Assembly (NCBI GenBank): GCA_030613605.1 | Contig: JAUWLO010000126.1 | Span: forward strand, 1 to 5,926 | Source: Gammaproteobacteria bacterium | GTDB taxonomy: Bacteria; Pseudomonadota; Gammaproteobacteria; SZUA-152 | Length of the DNA stretch: 5,926 nucleotides | Reading direction: 5' to 3' | In this document: one piece after another, positions 1 to 5,103 of the stretch | Layout of the letters: the number at the start of each line of letters is the position of its first letter | Numbering within the stretch: position 1 is the stretch's first letter | Made by a program: the position numbers and the translations under genes | The notes under the pieces: generated by a model | Databases searched by the model: none | The model's input: only the letters and a program-made list of their open reading frames with translations | Told to the model about the DNA's origin: nothing

Positions 1-27
1 TACAAGGCTTAATGACAATTTTATGAA

Positions 28-31
28 AAGG
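28..31 (+). promoter_or_regulatory. Ribosome binding site of napB
   Basis: AAGG, within AAAAGG at 26-31, sits 8 bases before ATG 40. It favours ATG 40 over the in-frame GTG at 31, whose first base belongs to this motif. The choice only changes the first three residues ahead of the signal peptide. Confidence 0.55.
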
Positions 32-39
32 TGTCGGAT

Positions 40-537
40 ATGAATGCCATGATTTTGAATGTCGTAACGAAGCAGATGTTGAAGGCAGCACTAACAGGTC
101 TGGTTTTAATATTTTTTTGTGTCAACGCGCAGGCCGCCAAACCAGTCAAGGACAGTAGTCTGGGCTTAAGTAAAACCAGTGTGAATGATTCGCCGGAACC
201 GGAAAAATTTGGTTATAGTAATAATTTCCCTGGTACAGGTAATTTGTTGCCGCGCGCTTATTTAAACGCACCACCGCAGATTCCACACAACATAGAAGCA
301 TTTTTGCCCGTCACAGCAAAAAGCAACAATTGTAAGATGTGTCATGATAATCGAGCAATGCGGGGCAAAAAGGTTAAAGGCCAGGCGACGGCTATTCCCG
401 ATAGCCACTACACAGATTTACGTCATGCGCCAGGCAAGGTAACAACAGAGTTAATAGGTGCGCGCTATGTTTGCACCCAATGCCACGTGCCACAGGCTAA
501 TGTGAAACCGCTGGTGGACAATACGTTTGATGATTAA
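40..537 (+). CDS. napB: Periplasmic nitrate reductase, di-haem cytochrome c subunit NapB
   Basis: NapB is the small periplasmic electron-transfer subunit that passes electrons from a quinol-oxidising partner (usually NapC) to the molybdenum catalytic subunit NapA. The 165-residue product starts with a basic then hydrophobic signal peptide (about residues 1-30, likely cleaved near AQA). It has two haem c sites, CKMCH at 98-102 and CTQCH at 145-149. Family landmarks include RAYLNAPPQIPH, whose His83 is a probable distal ligand, SHY with His123, and the GARYVCTQCHVPQ block followed by PLVDNTF near the C-terminus. I chose ATG 40 because AAGG at 28-31 lies 8 bases upstream. A longer in-frame GTG at 31 would overlap that ribosome site, and ATG 49 is also possible. 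The upstream neighbour is cut off. Downstream comes a convergent gene, so no napC follows. Confidence 0.95.
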   Translation: MNAMILNVVTKQMLKAALTGLVLIFFCVNAQAAKPVKDSSLGLSKTSVNDSPEPEKFGYSNNFPGTGNLLPRAYLNAPPQIPHNIEAFLPVTAKSNNCKMCHDNRAMRGKKVKGQATAIPDSHYTDLRHAPGKVTTELIGARYVCTQCHVPQANVKPLVDNTFDD

Positions 538-562
538 CGTTACCAAGCTCAGTAAATAAACT

Positions 563-583
563 TAAAGGGCTCTGACCCCTTTA
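563..583. repeat. REP-like palindrome between convergent genes, possible weak bidirectional terminator
   Basis: TAAAGGG (563-569) pairs perfectly with CCCTTTA (577-583) around a 7-base loop, CTCTGAC. The hairpin lies 26 bases after napB and 26 bases past the end of the convergent cytidylyltransferase gene. The flank on the minus-strand side is moderately T-rich (AGTTTATTTACTG), while the plus-strand flank is poor in T. The core resembles GGGTCAGAGCCC-type palindromes that I recall as dispersed repeats, some linked to REP-associated transposases, but that link is from memory. Termination is plausible from position and fold, not proven. Confidence 0.5.
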
Positions 584-608
584 GTTACTATATGGCGGGC
601 TGCTGAGT

Positions 609-1040
609 TTATGCGACTTGAGCTTGAACTTGAACCTGGGCGATGGTTCTTGCTTTTATTTTTGTGGATGAAGTTAAAGCATGATAGCTAACTTGAATGA
701 TGGACTTACCCGTTGCTTTTAAAAAAGATTCCACTTCAATATTATGAACAGCCCTTCCCCAGTCCTCCCCAATGACGAAAATGTCTACATCCAGTTCTTT
801 ACATGCAGATGTGTATTCCAATTCATGGTAGGGGCGTACAATATCAACACAGCGTAATGCTTTTAACATTTCCATTCGTTGCGCAAGAGGTACAACAGGG
901 GCATTTGGTTTATAGCTCGCGACTACTTCATCTGATGCAACCCCAACAGCAACTGTATCCCCTAATTTTTTGCAATGTTGGAGTAATGCCAAATGACCCA
1001 CATGTAACAAGTCCCAGGTTCCTACCGTGTATACAAGCAT
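609..1040 (-). CDS. HxGH-family cytidylyltransferase, glycerol-3-phosphate cytidylyltransferase-like
   Basis: This 143-residue protein belongs to the small nucleotidyltransferase fold that joins CTP to a phosphorylated alcohol, releasing pyrophosphate. The N-terminus reads VGTWDLLHVGH, with the nucleotide-binding His13 and His16. Residues 27-38 (GDTVAVGVASDE) and 85-95 (VDIFVIGEDWG) match the TagD/TarD pattern. The second signature, RTEGISTT in TagD, is only partly kept as YHALTSSTKIK (119-129), so the arginine is missing and the substrate is uncertain. TagD has about 129 residues; the extra length here is a QV-rich tail. The ribosome site is weak (GGA 10 bases upstream of ATG 1040), and there is no start codon further upstream that fits better. 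The gene is divergent from a CDP-alcohol phosphatidyltransferase, which could use its CDP-linked product. An adenylyltransferase role cannot be excluded. Confidence 0.85.
   Translation of the reverse strand: MLVYTVGTWDLLHVGHLALLQHCKKLGDTVAVGVASDEVVASYKPNAPVVPLAQRMEMLKALRCVDIVRPYHELEYTSACKELDVDIFVIGEDWGRAVHNIEVESFLKATGKSIIQVSYHALTSSTKIKARTIAQVQVQAQVA
615..638 (-). repeat. Four-copy hexanucleotide repeat in the 3' end of the cytidylyltransferase gene
   Basis: On the coding strand the units are CAGGTT, CAAGTT, CAAGCT and CAAGTC, encoding QV-QV-QA-QV just before the final alanine and stop. The units differ by one or two bases, which suggests an old slippage expansion. It lies beyond the catalytic fold, so it probably has little effect on activity. 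Confidence 0.6.
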
Positions 1041-1161
1041 TTATTTGTGTTCCAGATTAAGATAGACTGCGGAGCCGAACACTATAGCACGGTTTGGGTT
1101 GGGCTATTCGCCAATTTTAAGCCCGCTTTAAGTCCTCTCTTCCAGATAGCAAGGTAACCCA
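1041..1161. promoter_or_regulatory. Divergent intergenic region, likely holds promoters for both flanking genes
   Basis: This 121-bp gap separates the start codons of two divergent genes, so promoters for both should lie here unless transcription enters from elsewhere. On the minus strand TATAGT (1081-1086) could serve as a -10 box, but no good -35 sits at the usual distance. On the plus strand no convincing pair was found. AAGG at 1151-1154, 7 bases before ATG 1162, is a good ribosome site for the rightward gene. No clear operator palindrome was seen. Confidence 0.4.
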
Positions 1162-1818
1162 ATGACAGCTAAAAACCCCGAATCACGGGGGTTGCAACCC
1201 AGTTCTATCCTTTCTTACGCCAAAGATTTGCCGAATATTTGTTCCCTGTCGGGACTAGCCTGTACGCTTCTTGCTATTTATTTCAGCATTAAAGGGCTTT
1301 ATGCGGCCGCAATGATTGGCATGGTCTGGGCGGTTGCTTTTGACTGGGCTGATGGCCTCATTGCCCGCAGAATGAAGGGACGTACGGGGGACGACCGTGT
1401 TTTTGGCGGGCAACTCGATGTGCTGATCGACATCGTTAGCTATGGTGTGACACCGGCTATTCTGCTTTTAAGTTATGGGAATTACGAGCTTATCTATTTG
1501 TTTGGGGCATTTTTGATGCTTGCCGCGAGTGCGCTGCGACTCAGTTATTTTTCGACCTTTGGTCTTGAAGGTGGAACCCATTACAAGGGATTGGCGCTGG
1601 ACAACAACAGTCTCATTCTCGTTTTTGTGTTTTTGTTCGAAGGTTTTTTTAGTCAGGGTGCTTTTTCTATTATTCTTTATGTGAGCAGTCTAGGCCTCGC
1701 CGCCTTGAATGTATCACAGCTTAAAACCCCAAAATTTTCTGGGAACCCGGTCAATGTTTACATCCTCGCGGCCTACACCCTTGGGATAACAGCGTTTTAC
1801 AGTTGGAAACTATTATAG
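1162..1818 (+). CDS. CDP-alcohol phosphatidyltransferase, phosphatidylserine-synthase-like membrane enzyme
   Basis: The 218-residue integral membrane protein carries the CDP-alcohol phosphotransferase signature at residues 61-90: DWADGLIAR, then GGQLDVLID, giving the metal-binding aspartates Asp61, Asp64, Asp86 and Asp90. These enzymes move a phospho-group from a CDP-linked donor to an alcohol acceptor in the inner membrane. Between AR and the next motif glycine there are 12 residues (RMKGRTGDDRVF) where PgsA and PssA have about 8. About six hydrophobic segments are visible, near 27-42, 46-61, 92-107, 110-128, 150-172 and 197-215. VSYGVTPAILL and ALRLSYF resemble phosphatidylserine synthases, but the block YKGLALDNNS near 141-150 is not the usual PssA ending. 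ATG 1162 has AAGG 7 bases upstream. The divergent cytidylyltransferase may provide its donor or product partner. Family is secure, substrate is not. Confidence 0.88.
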   Translation: MTAKNPESRGLQPSSILSYAKDLPNICSLSGLACTLLAIYFSIKGLYAAAMIGMVWAVAFDWADGLIARRMKGRTGDDRVFGGQLDVLIDIVSYGVTPAILLLSYGNYELIYLFGAFLMLAASALRLSYFSTFGLEGGTHYKGLALDNNSLILVFVFLFEGFFSQGAFSIILYVSSLGLAALNVSQLKTPKFSGNPVNVYILAAYTLGITAFYSWKLL

Positions 1819-1850
1819 GACGGCAGCAAGGGCGGGATATCTTAAAGATG

Positions 1851-1880
1851 CATAACGTTTGAGCTGAATGATTGGTTATG
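1851..1880. terminator. Weak inverted repeat between convergent genes
   Basis: CATAAC (1851-1856) can pair with GTTATG (1875-1880) around an 18-base loop, followed on the plus strand by TGCTTCTTATATTTTT. The stem is short and AT-rich, so this is at best a weak terminator for the CDP-alcohol phosphatidyltransferase gene. The T-rich tail overlaps the end of the convergent nitroreductase gene. No better hairpin was found in this 68-bp gap. Confidence 0.2.
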
Positions 1881-1886
1881 TGCTTC

Positions 1887-2543
1887 TTATATTTTTACTA
1901 AAATGTTATCCATGCTAAGTCGTGACTTGGGAAGCGACGCGTTAAAGTCGTTTTCAGGGTGGCGATAGCCAATCGCCAAAGCCACGTCACATTGATAGCC
2001 ATCAAGTTCTTCTTTGAATTCTTCGTTGACTAACTCAATATCAATTCCTTCCAATGGCGTTGAATCTATTTTGAGGCGAGCCAGGACATGCAGGGTATTA
2101 CCCAAAGCAAGATAGGTTTGCGCTTTTGTCCAACCACTCGTATTGCCTTTTTCATCGGTATAAAACTCGGCAAAACTAAACACGCCAAAGGCGCTATCAC
2201 GATCCTCCGATTTAGTTCGTCCATCCTCAATCCCTTTATCAACGACTTGAGCATAATCGTCGCGCGTGTAGCGCGGATTGTAAGCAAAGAGAATAATATG
2301 CGAACTATCAAACACATGAGGCTGGTTGTATTGATGTTTATGAGCAAAGGTTTTACTCATACGCTCCTTTGCTTTATCGCCCTCAATAACGATAAATTTC
2401 CATGGTTGCGAGTTGATGGATGATGCAGAGAGGCGCATTGCCTCAAATAGCACATCAAGATTCTCCTGGGAAACCTTCCTTGTTGCATCGTACTTTTTGG
2501 TGGAATGCCTCCATAGGAGATCTTCAATGATTGGATGAGCCAT
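1887..2543 (-). CDS. nfsB: Oxygen-insensitive NAD(P)H nitroreductase, NfsB family
   Basis: This cytoplasmic FMN enzyme family reduces nitroaromatics, quinones and pteridines with NAD(P)H by two-electron transfer. The 218-residue length is close to E. coli NfsB (217). Matching landmarks are RHSTK at 12-16 (FMN phosphate contacts), SSINSQPWKFIV at 41-52, DSSHIILF at 79-86, the helix TKAQTYLALGN at 139-149, PLEGID at 163-168 including Glu165-Gly166, and FNASLPKSRL at 200-209, whose Lys206 and Arg208 match FMN-binding residues. The start ATG 2543 has AAAGG (2550-2554) 6 bases upstream. It lies on the same strand as the pyr genes but 156 bases past the pyrK stop, so it is probably a separate unit. 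The natural substrate cannot be read from sequence. The symbol is by family resemblance; orthology was not tested. Confidence 0.92.
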   Translation of the reverse strand: MAHPIIEDLLWRHSTKKYDATRKVSQENLDVLFEAMRLSASSINSQPWKFIVIEGDKAKERMSKTFAHKHQYNQPHVFDSSHIILFAYNPRYTRDDYAQVVDKGIEDGRTKSEDRDSAFGVFSFAEFYTDEKGNTSGWTKAQTYLALGNTLHVLARLKIDSTPLEGIDIELVNEEFKEELDGYQCDVALAIGYRHPENDFNASLPKSRLSMDNILVKI

Positions 2544-2598
2544 GGTTAACCTTTAACGTTATTTGATATTGATCGTTTTTTGCACATAACAGTTAAGT

Positions 2599-2622
2599 TA
2601 CCCCAGAGTGGGGTATAACCCC
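2599..2622. repeat. Overlapping alternative hairpins upstream of the nitroreductase gene
   Basis: TACCCCA (2599-2605) pairs with TGGGGTA (2609-2615) around a 3-base loop. The same GGGGT (2610-2614) can instead pair with ACCCC (2618-2622) around ATA, so the two folds exclude each other. They lie between the pyrK stop and the nitroreductase start. No T-run follows on either strand, so an ordinary intrinsic terminator is unlikely. The structure is real as base pairing; its role is unknown. Confidence 0.45.
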
Positions 2623-2699
2623 GCCCCGAAATTCTATAATTTGGTTCGCTGGTAGTCTCCAGCATCTTAAATAATCCGGTAAAGCCGCGGGGTGTGCCT

Positions 2700-2942
2700 T
2701 TAAGCGGCGGGAAACACCGCATTGGAATCAAATACCGGTCCGTCTACACAAACACGTTTCATCGCAGGGCCGGTTTCAGTCTGAACTTCCACTACACAGC
2801 CAGCACATCCGCCTACTGCGCAGGCCATAAACTCTTCCAGTGAAACCTGGCAAGGTAAATGGTATTCCTGTGCCAGTTTGGCAACGGCCTCTAACATTGG
2901 GTGCGGCCCGCAGGCGAATACGGCAACCTCTTTACGTTGTTC
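2700..2942 (-). other. Stranded C-terminal [2Fe-2S] segment of the PyrK-like protein
   Basis: These 80 codons after the TAG encode EQRKEVAVFACGPHP, then a domain with Cys258, Cys263, Cys266 and Cys282 (full-frame numbering), spaced C-x4-C-x2-C-x15-C. That is the PyrK iron-sulphur pattern and ends in the typical VCVDGPVF. The first internal ATG (2895-2897) has no clear ribosome site and would drop the CGP motif, so independent translation looks unlikely. The intact motifs argue that the segment was under selection until recently or still is. Confidence 0.8.
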
Positions 2943-3593
2943 CTATGATAAGGCGTCCAGCCAGGTGAGGGCAAGATCCGTGACATAACCATTAAAACAG
3001 ACCGGGTAGTCTTGCAGTCTGGCAAGTCGTGAGGCGAAACCCCAGTCGTCCATTAAAGGCATGGCGGCAATCACATCGCCGGGTACGCCCGGCACCATAA
3101 TCTGTGAAGGTTGTGTCTTGAAGGGGAACGGTACTTCGGAGCCCATGATCACAAAGGGTTGATAGGCATCTTTTACTTCACGCATGGAGTCGGCCAGGAA
3201 TACCATGGGGGGAATGCCGACACCGCCACCAATTAATAAAGGCCGCGAATGCTTCATTTGTGTTTCAAAAGGTTTGCCGATGGGACCCATGATGCTTAAA
3301 AGGTCATCGACTTTTCGGTTTGCCAGCAGGCGGGTACCTTCACCTAATACCTTGAATAAAAAGTCGACCCAGCCGTTTTTGGCGCTGACACGCATAATCG
3401 ATAAGGGTCGGCGCATGGCTAATGCGGGGTCACATTGTATGTGCGCAAACTGACCTGGCTGTGCGCTGGCAGCTATTTCCGGCGCATGCACTCGCAGAAT
3501 AACCTGGTCGCCGGGGAAATCCTGACGCTCAATTATTTTGGCGTTCTCAACCGCGATGGTGTTGCGGTGCGGTTTGTGTTGTAAGTTGCTCAT
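2700..3593 (-). pseudogene. pyrK: Dihydroorotate dehydrogenase electron-transfer subunit (PyrK-like), interrupted by in-frame TAG
   Basis: PyrK-type proteins carry FAD and a [2Fe-2S] cluster and pass electrons from the FMN subunit of class 1B dihydroorotate dehydrogenase to NAD+. The frame runs 297 codons, with codon 217 (2943-2945) being TAG. Before the stop are the FAD-binding strand RRPLSI (61-66), GPIGKPF (103-109) and the nucleotide-binding GGGVGIPPM (122-130). Past it, in the same frame, come VFACGPHPML and the cysteine cluster. There is no shift and no second lesion. ATG 3593 has no Shine-Dalgarno sequence. Upstream, a 133-bp repeat separates the gene from pyrC, and no pyrD follows within the window. 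If TAG stops translation, a 216-residue protein without the cluster results. Alternatives are amber suppression or a sequencing error. Confidence 0.85.
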
Positions 3594-3600
3594 AAAGATT

Positions 3601-3606
3601 ATTGTA
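3601..3606 (-). promoter_or_regulatory. Possible -10 box placing the start of transcription at the pyrK ATG
   Basis: TACAAT on the minus strand ends 7 bases before ATG 3593, so initiation from it would give an almost leaderless message. This would fit the absence of a Shine-Dalgarno sequence. No -35 at 16-18 bases was found, so support is weak. Confidence 0.2.
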
Positions 3607-3629
3607 CACTTGAATCAATAGGTAGTGCT

Positions 3630-3762
3630 GTCATTCCGGCGCAGGCCGGAATCCAGAATGCTATCTTATGTTACTGGATTATTCGCTTCAGCTCACCCTA
3701 CGGGCCGCCCTTTGGGCGTTCAACGCGCTTCGCGCTTATGTTCCGGTCTGCGCCGGAATGAC
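3630..3762. repeat. 133-bp REP/MITE-like inverted-repeat element between pyrC and pyrK
   Basis: The ends are 22-base inverted repeats (3630-3651 and 3741-3762) agreeing at 21 positions, each beginning GTCATTCCGGCGCAG from its outer edge. The left arm also folds alone: ATTCCGGC (3633-3640) pairs with GCCGGAAT (3645-3652) around GCAG. The right arm has a 6-bp stem, TTCCGG/CCGGAA. Inside are small hairpins such as CGCCC-TTT-GGGCG (3706-3718) and CGCG-CTT-CGCG (3724-3734). Elements of this look are scattered in many proteobacterial genomes (family recalled, not searched). It codes for no transposase, and no clear target-site duplication is visible. In pyr transcripts it would form a strong hairpin that could reduce expression of pyrK. 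Confidence 0.85.
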
Positions 3763-3804
3763 GATAAAAATATAAATCAGCTTTTTTTGAATTTAGCGAG
3801 CTTG

Positions 3805-5103
3805 TTACTGACCAAACTTTAATTGTCCTGCTACCAGAGTGTGGGTAACGCGCCCTTTCATTTCCCAGCCGATGAAGGGTGAATTATGACCTCGGCTAAC
3901 GATACTGTCTGCATTGAGTTCCCAATATTGTTCAGGATCAAAAACGCATACATCCGCTCGTGTTCCTGTTCCCAGACTGCCGCCTAAACCGTTTTCAAGA
4001 AGTCCAAGGACAGTGGCGGGTTGTTGGGTAAGACGGGAGATGGCATCCGATAAATCGAGCACGTTTTCATCAACAAGGCGCAGAGTGAGTGGCAGTAAAG
4101 TTTCTAGTCCGCTAATGCCAGCCTCGCTGGAAGGGAACGGCGCCAGTTTAGCGTCAGCGTCATGAGGTTGATGGTCTGAACAAATAACACCAATGGTTTT
4201 CTGGGCTAGGGCTTTACGCAAACCGTCCTTGTCGCGCTGCGTGCGCAAGGGAGGACGGACATGGCACTGACTATCAAAATAGCCAATATCCATCTCGGTT
4301 AGAAACAGCTGATGCACAGCGACATCCACAGTAATCGGCAGGCCGTCGTGTTGAGCGCGGGCGATCATTTGTGCAGCACGCTCGCTGGAGAGTTGGCAAA
4401 AGTGGGCACGTACACCGGTTTGTTCAATAAGTTGTAGTTCGCGAGCTACTGCAATGGTTTCGGCGGCTTCCGGTATACCTGGTAAGCCCAGCCGTACGCT
4501 AACGGCTCCTTCATGTGCACAACCGCCATTGGCCAACCAGTGGTCTTCGGCATGTAAAAAAACGGTCATGTTTTGGCTGGCCGCATATTCCATGGCGCGC
4601 CGCATGACTTCGGTATTACTGATCGGTTGATTCGCATTACTGACACCAATACAGCCGGCTTCTTTCAGGGCGTCCATCTCGGCCAGGTGTTTACCTTCAA
4701 GTCCTTGCGTCAAAGCGCCCAGTGGAAGTACTCGGGCGTTGTCGGACATTTCGGCATGGTGACGAATTAAATCCACCACGGCAGGAGTATCGGTGACCGG
4801 ATCCGTATCGGGCGGACACACCAGTGTGGTAATGCCCGCGTTGACCGCCGCAAAAGTTTCACTGGCGATGGTTGCTTTATTTTCCTGTCCCGGTTCACGC
4901 AGGCGGGCATGCAGGTCAATCAAGCCAGGGCAGACCACCTGATTGCTGGCATCAATAGTGCGTTCGGGTTTGAAGCCTTTGGGTGCTTTTCCTAGCGCTA
5001 GAATTTTTCCGTTTTCGATGTGCAGGTCGGTAACTTGATCAATGTTGTTGGCCGGATCAATGATGCGCCCTCCTGTAATACTAATAGCAATGCTGATGTT
5101 CAT
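3805..5103 (-). CDS. pyrC: Dihydroorotase-like protein with a lost metal site, likely noncatalytic partner of PyrB (PyrC'/PyrX type)
   Basis: The 432-residue protein has the overall type I dihydroorotase fold pattern, including CPGLIDLHARLREPG, GCAHEGAV, GLPGIPEAAET and the C-terminal SPFIGWEMKGRV. Comparison with known metal ligands shows losses. The HxH motif is His65-Ala-Arg67, the SDDG loop reads SNAN (155-158), and the CHVS histidine is Gln237 in FCQLSS. His184 (LHAED) and Asp310 (SDHQPH) remain. It should therefore lack dihydroorotase activity. In Pseudomonas, an inactive homologue of this kind is needed to assemble active aspartate carbamoyltransferase. The start ATG 5103 overlaps the pyrB stop as ATGA, with GAGGA (5113-5117) 9 bases upstream, which points to translational coupling and roughly matched synthesis with PyrB. 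The symbol follows common database usage; pyrX or pyrC' would be more precise. Confidence 0.93.
   Translation of the reverse strand: MNISIAISITGGRIIDPANNIDQVTDLHIENGKILALGKAPKGFKPERTIDASNQVVCPGLIDLHARLREPGQENKATIASETFAAVNAGITTLVCPPDTDPVTDTPAVVDLIRHHAEMSDNARVLPLGALTQGLEGKHLAEMDALKEAGCIGVSNANQPISNTEVMRRAMEYAASQNMTVFLHAEDHWLANGGCAHEGAVSVRLGLPGIPEAAETIAVARELQLIEQTGVRAHFCQLSSERAAQMIARAQHDGLPITVDVAVHQLFLTEMDIGYFDSQCHVRPPLRTQRDKDGLRKALAQKTIGVICSDHQPHDADAKLAPFPSSEAGISGLETLLPLTLRLVDENVLDLSDAISRLTQQPATVLGLLENGLGGSLGTGTRADVCVFDPEQYWELNADSIVSRGHNSPFIGWEMKGRVTHTLVAGQLKFGQ

Noticed and set aside
1..12. Possible last codons of an upstream gene (Tyr-Lys-Ala then TAA), perhaps napA
   Set aside because: Three codons are too few to identify a protein or even to show that the frame is coding.
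803..1060. Plus-strand ORF opposite the cytidylyltransferase gene
   Set aside because: It is antisense to a gene with clear family motifs and has no recognisable domain of its own.
2544..2560. GGTTAACC and AACGTT palindromes as an operator for the nitroreductase gene
   Set aside because: They are short, overlap the ribosome site, and match no regulator site I can name with confidence.
2648..2663. GCTGG/CCAGC hairpin as the terminator of the pyr genes
   Set aside because: The stem is only 5 bp with a 6-base loop and no T-run follows on the minus strand.
2546..2731. Small minus-strand ORF in the gap after pyrK
   Set aside because: It overlaps the end of pyrK in another frame, shows no recognisable motif, and has proline- and arginine-rich composition typical of chance translation.
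2943..2945. TAG as a pyrrolysine codon
   Set aside because: Nothing in the window suggests pyrrolysine machinery, PyrK-type proteins are not known to use it, and the position is not a conserved active-site residue.
3625..3822. Small plus-strand ORF with an RRRPESR...GLRRNDD sequence
   Set aside because: It is the translation of the inverted-repeat element, a familiar source of false small proteins, and runs into the end of pyrC.
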